64,000 nucleotides of DNA from Psettodes erumei (lineage: Eukaryota; Chordata; Actinopteri; Pleuronectiformes; Psettodidae). The first letter of the stretch is position 1; the number at the start of each line of letters is the position of its first letter. Positions 34,242 to 46,400 of this stretch are shown one piece after another. Below the pieces are notes generated by a model, which worked only from the letters and a program-made list of their open reading frames with translations, was not told the origin of the DNA and searched no databases. The DNA lies in the NCBI GenBank assembly GCA_016785225.1, contig JAFBJZ010000949.1, forward strand, positions 747,001-811,000, read 5' to 3'. A program made the translations under genes and the position numbers.

Positions 34242-37200
34242 TTTTGAGTTGAATTCAGAGTTTGAATCACTGCAGTTCAACATTACACAAATGAAAGTTA
34301 CACAAGGGGTGGAGGTGCAGTATTTTTATTTCTTACTGTCTTACTGATTTGAGTCAATAACTGTGCCAACCTCTGACAGGAGGAATGTGAGATGACAGTT
34401 ATTGATTGCGTGCTGGCGGCCCCGCTCAAGGCTTCTATCTTAATCCATCTCTGATTAAACACAGTCATCTGCCTTACGTAATTTGTTCTCACAGCTGTGG
34501 ACTGGATGGGTGCTGCAGGAGGGCCCTGCGACACTTGTTCGTATCAAGAAATGAGTAACTGGTCAGCGGGGATTGTCGGTGGCGGTAGAGCAGTAGGTCA
34601 AAGGTTTTTTTTTAGGAACACAGGATCACGGGTTTTATTATTTACAAGGCCTCCCTCCACTTTGCTGAATCAGGGGAAGCCTTTTCTTCGAAACTAAGAG
34701 GATGGGAGGCCTCCTGTCCTTCTGCCAGCTCATCAACTTCGCTCCCCTCATACGACGAACAATCATCAAATCTCACCGTCCCATCTCAGCCCGGAGCCTC
34801 CAGGTCCCTCGCGGAGCGGCACGAACATCTGCACAACAGGCTTCCTGTAGCGGGAAAAGATGCAAACGTTTTTGTGTTCTTTGAGACTTTGCCAGTGTTT
34901 GCTTCGGAAGAGCTGGAAGAACCTGAAAGCCTTTCACCTCCAACAGGCCCTTTACTGTGTTTTGCTAATCAGGTTCACGGGGGGTTCTAACGTGAGCCCT
35001 CACACGCACCCATAATGTTTGTTTGGCTCATGCACAGTCATTTTGGAGAGAGACATTCAAGATTCTGCCCATAAATCCCCACTAACCTCTCCATGACCCC
35101 CTCCCTCTGAACTGGGTAACAAGATTTGTGATTTCCTTCTATAGTTCAGGCTAATGTCGCTGGACAGCAAATACATTTCTAGCCAGACAGCGGAGCTTAA
35201 GGTATCATGTTAAAGGTTGGAAATTGAAGCCCAATACAGTCTTCTGCAAGGTACTTGTAGCTTCCATCTGTGGCTGCTACTTTCCCTTCAGGTTTGGCAG
35301 GTTGTTATCATCCGACAAATAATTGCCATTGGGCGTAAAGGTTATGGAAAACAGCTCTTTACATTCAAATTTTGGCATGATCCTGTCAGTTATGGGAAGA
35401 GAGGGATGTTATGGGAGAGGTCTGATGGCTTCCTCGCTGAAAGAATTACCTTGGCTTTCAGATGACAACAAGAATAGAAAGGAAGTTTTGTTCACGGGGA
35501 GTGGAGAAATGAGGAATCCAGCCAGCCGGGGGGGGATTAAAACAGAAGCTCCAGACAAAATTTTGACAGAAATGCAAATCGTTTCCTCCCTCAGGCACGA
35601 ACAATGCGTGTGAGAAGACGTCCTACATGTTCCTGCGCAAGGAGCTGCCGGTGCGTCTGGCCAACACCATGAGGGAAGTCAACCTGCTCCCCGACAAGCT
35701 GCTCAGCCAGCCCTCCGTCAGACTGGTTCAGAAATGGTGAGACGCTTCCCCTGCGACGGCGGCCTGATGATAAGGTTTATAGCGCTGGTAGAGTTAAGAA
35801 GCGTGCGTAAACGATGTCCCCTTGACCTCTGATTGCTTTATCAGGTACATGCAGAGTTTTGTGGAGCTGCTGGATTATGAGAACCGAAAGCCGGAGGACC
35901 CTCACGCTCTGAATGAGTGAGCGAACGTCGCCCTGTTTATTGACTCACAAATGAAAGCATATGTAGGCGCCGCTCTGCGAGCCGCCCAGCTGTTTCGTAG
36001 TGGCTTTACGTCCCTCCCTCCGTCGAGCTAATCCCATTAGCGCGCATGGATCCCTGCTGACTGCACAGGTGTTTATACAACAACAGTGCGCGCGTCACGA
36101 ACAGCCACACGCGGCTGATGATAGCAGGCGGCGTTTGGAATAAAGCAGCGTGTTTAGAGGACACATTTCCAAGAATTGAAGAACAGCGTCTGAGCGTTTC
36201 GATAGGCGTTTTTTTAGATGAGGGAGGAACAACACTGAGCTAAACAAGGAATTACAGAGATAGCAGATTTTTTTTTTCTCCGAATTTTTTTTTTTTTTAT
36301 TAACAGACAGGAGTTGTACAGAATATATCTAACGTACGAAACAAATTCTTCTTCTGTTTTTCCTTACTCCCCCACGCAAGGACAAGAAGAAAAGCAGCCA
36401 GATAATAAGACAGACACTGATAAAAGGAAACGAGGAACTGCAGCAAGAGTAACAAATAATTAGATGAATAATTAAGAATAAATGGCACATCAGGAGTTTT
36501 CTGCTTCCTTATTCGCAGAAAAGGTTGACATAGAATTTCTGAATTGATCCTTTAATCCAAAGCCTTAATGCGTGACCCTTTCTCGATTTCGATTTGCTAT
36601 TTCCAGCTTCCTGGAGCTCCTGATCGAGATCCGTAACCGCCACAACGACGTGGTTCCCACCATGGCCCAGGGCGTCATCGAGTACAAGGAGAAGTTTGGC
36701 TTCGACCCGTTCATCAGCAGCAACATCCAGTATTTCCTCGACCGCTTTTACACCAACCGCATCTCTTTCCGCATGCTCATCAACCAGCACAGTGAGTCTG
36801 TTTGGTGTGCTTTCTCCAGTGTACCGTATCTCTCGGGTAGCCGGCCGGCTTCCGTTAATGGCCCGTCTCGAGAGCTAACCTTTTATTTCGGCGTGTTTAT
36901 GTCCAGCTCTCCTGTTTGGCAACGACACCAACCCTGCTCATCCGAAACACATCGGCAGCATAGACCCTAACTGCAGTGTGGCTGAGGTCGTGAGTGGTGA
37001 GTTACAGAGGGTCACGCTTAAAAATAATCCCCGTGGCTGCATACGAGGATCTTGCACAACGCATTAACTCCATCAATCCAGAGCTTGAGCCAGTCGTTGA
37101 GTTTTTATTCACCCTGCTGTAAATATTTGCACATTTTTTCTCCCGGGAAACAGCTCGCTCTCTTTCATATCATCTTTGCTGAGTGCCTTGTTTACATAAT

Positions 37201-39318
37201 GATAGTTTTTGAGGAATTCCAGCAGCGCAGACCCAATAGAGCTGCACTCTAAGTGACTCAGTGAGGGACAGACGCTGCACTAGTGACCTCGAACGGGAAT
37301 CTCAAAACGTAAACGGCGAACAGCTTCGGCTCTGTTCTGCTGTGACTCCTTGTTTTGCCGCTCCCGTCCAGATGCCTACGACACGGCCAAGATGCTGTGC
37401 GAGAAGTACTACTTGGCCGCCCCTGAGCTCAAGATCGAAGAGTTCAACAGTAAGACCGATCATTCTTCCTTGTGCATGTCGTGCACTTAACCATTTCCAC
37501 CCTGTAATCCGCCACACGGCTTTAACAGAGCGTGTTCTGCTCCCCGAGTCTGCTCAGAGCTCGTGGGTGCAGCTTTGAGAGTCCAGGTTTAGTCCTCTGA
37601 CGATCACAATAACTACAGTCTCATTAACTTCAAAAGTGTGTGTTCAATCTTCTCCTCCAGTGAAGGCCCCTAAAAAGCCCATCCAGGTGGTGTATGTGCC
37701 CTCTCATCTGTTCCACATGCTGTTCGAGCTCTTCAAGGTAAGCGGCGCAGCACCCGCGCAGTTAGCCTAACTGGTCCGGCGCTCTTCAAACGTAATTGAA
37801 CGCGGCTACTGTTCTATCAGGACTGGCGCTGGGCCTGAGGTAATTAACTCTGCGGGCGCTCTTGCAGAACTCCATGCGAGCCACCGTGGAGCTCTACGAG
37901 AACAGCGAAGAGGGATTACCGCCGGTAAAGGCAAAAGTCACTCTGGGTAAAGAGGATCTCTCCATAAAGGTGGGTGGAATACGCGCGAGCGCGGGGGGCG
38001 TCCTTTGCGTCCGAACAGCGCGCGGCGGGGGTTTAAACTTCTCTCCCGCTTTCTTCCTCCAGATCAGCGACAGAGGAGGAGGAGTTCCCCTGAGGAAGAT
38101 CGACCGTCTCTTTAACTACATGTACTCCACTGCCCCTACGCCGACCCTGGAGCTGGGAGCCGTCCCCCTGGTACGCACGTGCGCGCACACGCATAAGATC
38201 GAATCAATATTGACCCCGGCTGGGTCATTTCAAACCCTTTTTTAGCTCATACATTTGTTATACTGTATAGGGAATGACATCTAGAAAATGAGAGGCCACT
38301 TCTTTTCATCTCCCGTTCCAGGCTGGTTTTGGCTACGGGTTACCAATTTCTAGGCTCTACGCCCGATACTTCCAGGGGGATCTGAAACTGTACTCCATGG
38401 AGGGTGTTGGCACGGACGCCGTCATCTATCTCAAGGTAACGGGAGCCAGTCGAGACGTGCGATGACTTTTCTCCCTTCTGAAGATAGAGTTTGAAGCAGC
38501 AGTAGTAGTAGTAGCATTTGGGGATACACGCTTCGTCAGTGTTCGATGAGAAGTTTGGTGCCATTTTCATATCGGTGTGTGACCTATGCTGTTACAACTT
38601 CCTTAGCTGAGCATAGTATAAAAGATTGGGAGCAGGGATAAACAGCTAGCCCGGTTCTCAGAGTTTAAAAAAAAAAATGCTGAAGCTGTGAAGCTAAACC
38701 TGCACTTCTGTCTGTCGCCAGGCACGAAATCTCCAGCGAAACTGAAAAGCTCGAATTAGTGGCACAGAGGAAGCGCTTTCGCCATTGCGCAAACAAAGCG
38801 GCCGCGTGCGGCCTTCTCCTCTCTCATTTCCGAAGCGTCGGACGGTTCGTGTCCGCTGTGTGTTGGTAGTCGTTTTGGAAAGCGGAAAGCCGTCCGGACT
38901 TTGCTCCAGCAGTAAAACCACTGGAAGCGCTGGGAGGGGAGAAGGCAGTTAGTTTGCTAGCGGATTGGCTTGCGAGCGTCGGTGCCCAAACTGATCTTTG
39001 ACAGCGGATCAGTTTCAGATATGGTGGATAGGTGAAGAGCTGCAGGTGACGTGCGGCGTCGCAAGATCAACCGGGGCGGGAAACTTCGGAGATCGCCACT
39101 TCGAGGGCGAACGGTTGTGAGTTCTCATTGGCTCTTTCATGGTGTGTGTTTCGTTCCTCCATTTAAAGGCCCTGTCCAGCGAGTCCTTTGAGCGCCTGCC
39201 TGTCTTCAACAAGTCAGCCTGGCGGCATTACAAGACCAGCCCCGAGGCGGACGACTGGAGCAACCCGAGCAAAGAGCCACGCGATGCCAGCAAGTCCAAA
39301 TATAAAGCCAACAGATAA
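33718..39318 (+). CDS. pdk3: PDK3, mitochondrial pyruvate dehydrogenase kinase
   Basis: Eleven exons: 33718-33820, 35595-35736, 35845-35916, 36607-36791, 36907-36996, 37372-37449, 37661-37737, 37868-37969, 38063-38170, 38322-38435, 39169-39318. Phases agree throughout and give 406 residues, the same length I recall for human PDK3. The enzyme phosphorylates and inactivates the E1-alpha subunit of the pyruvate dehydrogenase complex in the matrix. The ATP-binding GHKL features are present: N-box ELFKNSMRATVE, G1 box ISDRGGGVP, and G2 region GFGYGLPISRLYARYF. The N-terminal helical domain begins with RFSPSPLSIKQFLDFG and has RNRHNDVVPTMAQGV around the conserved His. The C-terminal EADDW motif, needed for dimer and lipoyl-domain interplay, is intact. 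EKFGFDPFIS and the tail fit PDK3 better than PDK1, 2 or 4. The neighbours pcyt1b and pola1 match the human Xp22 order. Confidence 0.97.
34208..34240. repeat. (CA)n microsatellite in pdk3 intron 1
   Basis: A CA run preceded by a poly-C tract, deep in intron 1 (33821-35594). The rest of that intron shows no exon or named repeat. Confidence 0.9.
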
Positions 39319-40255
39319 CTCCGCCCGGCCTGCTAGCCCGGCTCCCCCTCGCTGCGAGCTGAAAATGCCTGCACTCTGCCTCGAAGCATGCACGATGAAA
39401 ATGTTGCCCTTGGGTAAAAACGCTCGGTTTAGGATCTGACTGGCTTCTACATTCCCGTGGTTAAATCTTTTGGAAAAGGCCTCGAAGGATGACCTTGACT
39501 TGAATCTCTACCCAAAGGCAACGACCTTCATCGCCGTCGCTTTCCATTCTTGCGGCATTACCAGCGGCTCTCCCACGACGGAGCTCAAAGTGAGCCGCCT
39601 CCCAATTATGGATCCGCACCGTCTGATCCCCCTTCATGAATAAGTGCTTATTTATGAATGGGTTTAGACTGTCTGATTACTTCAACCCTAAATTCACTGC
39701 ATCACTTTTATCTGGCCCTCCGTCTCCCGCATAGTCGGCTTTGCTGACTCGGCCTCTGGCTCCCTGTGGCCGAATAAGCCGTGCACGGCTGATCGAGTCT
39801 CTCTCTCTCACCATCGGCGGAGGCTTGGATTTCTGTTTCTCCCTCTCAAAACACAACAGAGTCGGGGGGTGGGGGGTGGGGGGGAAGGAGGAGGTTGAAT
39901 TTCCTTCCTTTCAGAGACACTTTTGACTCAAACGCACAATTAGGCCAGTGTGTCATTGGCATAGTAAAGACTTGTTTTGCTTGCACTCTATTTAAGCCTG
40001 GGCAATGACAGAGGATTGCATACAGATAAGAGACAGTAATAGCTCTTTTGGAGAAAAAAAATAATTATAGGAAGCACTGCATCCTAAGTACACCTTATTT
40101 TTACAGATCCAGAAGTCAGGATTTTTATTTAACGTCACTGAGAGAAAGCCTTACTTTTAGATTCATATAATATATATATATATTTTTTTTTCATTAAATC
40201 TGCCTTGAAGGCTTTACTGGAGCTTTAAGTTCATTGATAAAGGGAGAATGTTAGA

Positions 40256-40261
40256 AATAAA
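40256..40261 (+). terminator. Proximal pdk3 poly(A) signal AATAAA
   Basis: AATAAA is followed within 10 nt by a GT/T-rich tract (ggtgtttttgttcattt), about 0.94 kb past the stop. Confidence 0.55.
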
Positions 40262-42032
40262 GGTGTTTTTGTTCATTTTTTTTACTCCTTCAATCCCGAT
40301 TTAACCAACTAACTAACCAAGCGATAGCCAGCATGTCATCAGACGTTTGCGCTTGCTATCCGGCTCCGCCCCCTGATTTAATGCCCGCTAAAGGACCAAA
40401 AGCACGTCTGTAGGACGTCTGTCAAAGGCCACCACGCCAGCTTTGTCTGTCGCGTAGCTCCGACCACACCAGCACCATGTATCGTATGAATCCTCGCACT
40501 GAGAAGCGGACCCGATCCATTTCACGAGGACTTTTAAAAGTGGGACTGCTTCCCCTTTTTTTGCACATCCTCACCCCTGAACATTTCAGACCTGCTGTGG
40601 TGTGGCCAGACGATGCGCCGGCAGCTTGTTACTTGTCTTAACAATGCTTCATCCCGTCAGCCCTGTATCTCACTATTACTAATGCTTTCCCGAATGAGTG
40701 TTTGAACAGCTTGCTTTTTTTTTTTGAAAATGTGCTTTTGTTTTCTATTTGTGAGTTTAAAAAAAAGACTTAGAGGACACAGCTAAATTGCAGTTGGAAT
40801 CAATTCAGGTTTTAATTTATTTCGTCCAGGAACAAAGGCCGTTAATGAACTACTTTTTCTGGATGCACTGCTTTCCCTTACTTTCGATTATTCGAACAGG
40901 ACTACTTTTTATAATATGTTACCCATTTTTTCCTGATTACTTTTGAACGTGGCTGGGCAGTCATTTCTCTTTTATTTATATGCTAGGAAGTGACTCAGCA
41001 CTGAAATTTGTGTGTTTGGGGAAAGTCGGCAGGGGAAAATGTGGTCAGAGGAGCTGAGCTCCCAACCACTAAAGCATCTCTTGGTACTGAAACATTGCAT
41101 CATACCGCCCGATTTGTGTCACATGAATCATGTTCAGGAACACTATTAGTGCACTTTACTAACTCTAATACATTGTTCTTCACAAAGCTTTCCTCTATTA
41201 GATACAGACCTCTATCAAGATTTATTTTTTTTAAATGGATGATCTCTTATGATCAGATCAGATCCGGGTCAGCAATTAATATCAGCATTTTTGGAGCTAC
41301 TGAAAAAGACTAAACTTTAATCCAGCATGGCCCGAAAATGGACCCACGTGTTAAAATCAGATGATGCTGGGGGAGATTTCAATAATCTGACTTCCTTCTC
41401 TCATCTCCTCTAGCTACCATCTGATGTGAAAAGAAAGGATTTTAGATGAAGAGTTTTGAGAGACGCTACAGTATGGAGAGTTTCCTCATCCGATAGAGTT
41501 CTTCGCTTTTTAGCCACACTGTAAGATTTCATCACTGCCAATGCCTTTGTAACCTGCCAGTCTCACTGAGCGAGGCTCAGCGACAAACCTGCTGTAAAAG
41601 AAGTGTTGTGTTATAGGCTCGAGACAAAAGTCCTCCTTGTTTCAAGGTCCAAGTTTCACCACCTGTAATGCGTGGTCTCCCCGTGAACTCGTCCTAATCG
41701 GGAGGATTTTACACCTTCAGTAGCTGTCAGCCTTTACTGTTAAGGAATGTCTCTGTACCTATGGTATTTTAGAAAATAATGTGTCTATAATTCTGAATAA
41801 TGTGCTGTATATGCAGCCAGTGTGGACTGATTGCTCTGGTTTCCATCCCGCTGTACCTCCGGTTTAAAACGAGTGTATCTGTATGCATGAGCTCCTCGCT
41901 GTGGAGGCAGTCGTGCAAAGGTGTGCACATAAGTCGAAATCCGCCCCCTCCCCAAAAAAAAGGCGTTCGAGCAGTGTTAACGGCGTGATTCCGCATGAAC
42001 TCAACTTTACCACTCCTATTGTCGAACCTGAC

Positions 42033-42038
42033 AATAAA
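42033..42038 (+). terminator. Distal pdk3 poly(A) signal AATAAA
   Basis: AATAAA is followed by tgctgttgtgtgtaatctgtc, a good GT-rich downstream element, 2.7 kb past the stop. Confidence 0.6.
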
Positions 42039-42143
42039 GGAAATTGCTGTTGTGTGTAATCTGTCTTTGAGGTCTTTGTAATCTTAAAAAAAAAAACAAG
42101 CAAACGCTGACTTTCACTTCACATTCAGTTATACAGTTTTGGT

Positions 42144-42149
42144 TTTATT
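42144..42149 (-). terminator. Candidate pcyt1b poly(A) signal AATAAA
   Basis: Plus-strand tttatt at this position reads AATAAA on the minus strand, 1.3 kb past the pcyt1b stop and only about 110 bp from the distal pdk3 signal. Confidence 0.5.
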
Positions 42150-43360
42150 TACATATCAAGCTGTTGGAACATTAAAATTTAAAAAATAAAAAAAGACACA
42201 TTCTCAAAGTTTGTACATATAGTGCAGATAAACACGTAGTGCGTACAGGACGTTAAATTCTCTACATTGCATTAGGGTATTGTATTTTATTGTATCTTAT
42301 TGTTCGGGTGGAAGAGAGGTCCGCTCTGCCCTGATAACGGGGTCACCGGTGAGCAGACCTGAGCAAAAGGAGTTAATGTTACTTACATTTCCAGTAATAG
42401 CAAAAGAAAAGATTGGGGCTATGCTCCAGCTTTTGGGGACCTGACAGTTCACCTGGAGGGCTTCAGTTATTGTATATTTCAAGTATCGTCAGAGAGAGAG
42501 AGAGGAGGGAGAAAGGCTGCGTCTCCACGTTTGCCAGGTCTCTTGACCGCTGACATCATATTCCAAACAGTGAAAATAAATGCCTGCTAAATGCTCATCG
42601 ATGGGGGGGGGGCATGGCTTTTTATGGCGTGTTTTTACTGAACGGCTATACAGCGATTCATGACAATTGTGAGACCCAGCGAATGGCTGCAGTGATGTAG
42701 ATTTTGTGTGTTCCTATAGCATGTGGGTACAAGTTCGAGTGATTTAGGCGTGGTCTGGAAGAGCCAGTTTACATTCAAGAAGCTAGCAAATTAAGTCTGT
42801 TACTTTGTGGGACTATCTCAGCAGGTATTATACAGATTAGGTGAAGCCCACTGGTCGATACTGTAATAAATCACGGGAATGCTTAACATGTACCGGACGG
42901 TCTTTGCCGATCATTTATTTTAAAGTGGCGTGACTTAGCACTGATGACGTGTTGCCACGGGGGCTCTTCTTGACGTCTCACTGAGAAAATACTAAACTGA
43001 ACAGAACAGGACACAAACAGTGAAGTGGTTTTATGAGAAGGCTGTGGGACAGTCTCTGTCGGCGCTGGAGGATCCCGAGCGAATCCTCCGGAGGGAGGCC
43101 GCAAAGGATTCTGGACCTTCTCATGATACGTGACACTGTGTACATTAATGCTCATCTCCCTACTTTCCCTACCGTCTTCTGTGTCTCCTTGGTTGCCCGG
43201 ACAACAGAGACAGTGATGGCTTCTTAGCTTTGTAGCCCAGAACTACATCTCCCATGACCACCATCTGCATTGCATAATAGCAACGTCCTTGAGGATAACT
43301 GTTTTCAGTATCCAGCCAGTGTTTGGAGGAGTGTGTCTGTGTGTGTGTGTGTTAGTGGGT

Positions 43361-43395
<35 letters not shown>

Positions 43396-43469
43396 ACGCG
43401 GGCGGTTCTCAGGCAGTGTCCTGTGAGTGCAGTGTTTGTGCGTGCATGGGAGTGTGTTCAGCAGTCCGT
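42150..43469 (-). other. pcyt1b 3'UTR
   Basis: No coding exon is visible on either strand. It contains a GT/AC repeat at 43362-43394. Confidence 0.6.
43362..43394. repeat. (TG)n microsatellite
   Basis: A long TG run about 75 bp past the pcyt1b stop on the minus strand. Confidence 0.9.
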
Positions 43470-46400
43470 CTACTTCTCGTCTTCATCGCCCTCGCTCATG
43501 CTGCTTATAGACGCAGACGCTCCCTTGGGGGAGGTCGGGGGCGAGGGCCGCGCATTGTGCCAGCGTGCGGGGGGAGACGGAGGTGAGGGAGAGCGCAGGG
43601 GGGAGAGTTCGCGGGGAGGGCTGTTGCAGGGCGACTCCCTGGGAGACAGAGCGTAGGACAGCATGCGGCCACTGCGTTCCTGAAACACCTGTTTCTGTAC
43701 AGAAGTCGGGGTCGGGGGTTGGGTGGGGGCGGAGGAGGCGGATGTTATGAAGCACAAAGGTCCGCGTATATCAGAAAGCATTGCATATAACAGTCTCGAC
43801 GACGATAGCGGCATTTGCCTCGTTAAAGATTCGCTTACCCAAGTTCCGTCTGGTCCGAAAAGTTCGAGGAAGTTGCCGATAAATTCCCTCGACTTCTCTT
43901 CCCACTTCTGAATCAGGTCGTGACTCTTCTCCTCCACGCGGTAAACGAAATGCTTGCTCTTCTCCTCAACTGTGCGAACTTTCTCCTTCATGCGATCCAC
44001 TTGGTTCTGCAGCCGGTACTTCTTCTCCTGAGCGGATGAGATGTTGGAAAAAAAAAAAAGCTGTTGATAATGTAACAAAGTAAAAATGTCACTGAAGAAG
44101 CAGAATCCTTGCATTGGTCATCGCATGGTTGCATTAAAGATTTAAGTAGTTTCACATTAACTATGGCTGGGAACCTTTTTACATGGCTTTTACCGCATAC
44201 TTCATGTCATGTGGTGGGAGACAAACATTTAACTGAACTGACAGACCGAAGCACCCTGTATCTGCTGAACTGATCATGCTCTTACGTTGATGTAGCTGAC
44301 ATTCAGCTCCTTGGCTGTGTAGCCACGTTGGAGGTTGCGTCGGGCGTAGACGTCGTAGTCTCTGACGATTCTGGTAATTATGTCCGACGTTGAAATTCCC
44401 TCGGTGCGTTGTGTGGGCACAAACATCCCTGGTTTCGGCACACGCGCACCAAAAATGCAAAATTTAAAAACTTAAAGTCATTTTTATGAAATCATCATCT
44501 TTTTCAAGCTTCACACACTGACCTGCCTCCTTGATGTGTTTATAAACGTCCTCGCTCCCTGCCGAGGAGTATGGGATATCGTCGTGAGCCACAAAATCGA
44601 TCTGAAAAAAACGATCAAAGGAGATTTACTGTAAACAATTCTCTGGCAGACAGACATGAGGATAAAAAACCTCATATCAACATGCAGTAGGTGTTTCCTT
44701 TTAAGAGGTTTACGTGAGCGATTGACCCTGTTGCTGTGGATTACATCATGTTTCTGAGTTGTGCGTATTTGGTGACGGGTGACCAGTTTGCGAACGTAAA
44801 CGCACACATACTGTGAAAGGAATACGCATACGCACCTTGTGTTTCTCAAGGAACTCGGGCGTGAGGGTCCAGGGCGCGTCGCGCAGAACCTCGTCCACGT
44901 AGCGGCAGTGTCTCAGCGCCTCGTAACGCTCGTGCTCCGTCATGACCGTGAAGCCCTTGTACTTGTGGGTCAGCTCGTCACTGCACACTGTTCCCGCACG
45001 GGAGGGAAACCCCAATGAAAAACCCACATACGGCATATCCATTAGACAAATCTGTACGGGTTATTGTTAACAGTGGCATTTCATTTTGTGTGTGTGTCTG
45101 TGCGGGTGTGTGTTGTCTGGCTCAGTGGGTCCGTCTTACCTCCTACTATGAGGTAGGTGTTGGGGAAGAGGTTCTTGGCCTGCATGAGAGCACGGGCGTG
45201 TCCAGAGTGGAACAGGTCAAAGATGCCGTCGGCGTAGACTCTGACTGGCCGGTCCACTGAAAACGCACACCGCAGTCGCACATAAACAACCCATACTGCT
45301 ATATACAGCTTTACTCTCGCATCACTAGCATTCCACAGGAAGTCTAAAACTCTTAAATCCCCCTTTCATCATTTGCATGGTGGGATCCCTTTGCTGTTTG
45401 GCCCCCATTAATCCTGCATTCCTTCCACCGTCTTTGTAATGCGAATAGCTTTCTATGAGGATGTCCAGGGGAAAGCAGGGGTTAACGGGAGTAGAACCTC
45501 AAGCACTTGTGGCAAATGATAGTAGTTGAAGTAATAGATCTGGCAGCCACGGCAGTAGCAGTGGCATTAGCGTCAGCAGCCCTGTAGCAGCAGTGGTGGT
45601 GATAGCAAGGGTGTAATTTCCACCGGGGATAGTTTCAGTTTGGTTCATTTCACTAAAAGCTCAGAGTAAATCAAAAATGCGAGCGGCTTTCAGTGACCAT
45701 TGTGCGCTCGCAGCAGCTTTATAAGCAGTAGGGATTGATTTGCTGACTTCCCTGCCCTGGATTTTGCCTCTCAGGCAGCGCGAGAGCTGCTCTGCCTCCG
45801 TGGTGCGAGGGATGTGCGCCACTTGGGTGGAAGACTGACTGCGGACACCGCCCAAGCCCACAAATGGCCCCCCAAATCATGTTTATATAATCCTCCTGAA
45901 GCTAGAACTGATCATCAATCAAGGCTAGTGCAGTAAAAGACGGCGCTCTTTGTCGTCGAGTTAGAAGTAAAGTGTCATTTCTTGAGTTTAAAAGTTCATT
46001 GTTGACAGTGGAAGTGGTTTATGATGGTACGGCCGGATGCACACTGCAGGGCCTGCGGCTCATTTAAGATGAATATTGCACTTTGGCACTACTTTTGGCA
46101 CGTTTCACTGTGTATTGAGAGCATTAAATTACATAATAATTAAAGTATCTGGTCTTTTAATGAGATTATAGGTTTACTGCATAATAATCCAGTAGTTTAT
46201 TTGGCCAGTATACTGGTGGAAATCAGTTTTACCCATTTAATTACACTTTCTTAATTGCTAGATGAACATAATCTAGCAAAAAATAATAATCCTTGTGCTA
46301 CTCTATTTTTATATGATATAGTAATAGGAAAGGTAGTAGTGTGAGCAGTAATACAGGCAGATGCGGTAATAGCAAATAGCAAAAAAAAGAAGGGTGGATG

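Larger units (their letters stand above)
39319..42060 (+). other. pdk3 3'UTR, about 2.7 kb
   Basis: There is no coding signal. The proximal poly(A) signal is at 40256 and the distal one at 42033. Several T-rich and AT-rich tracts, such as the TA run near 40170-40184, could carry regulatory sites. Confidence 0.65.
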
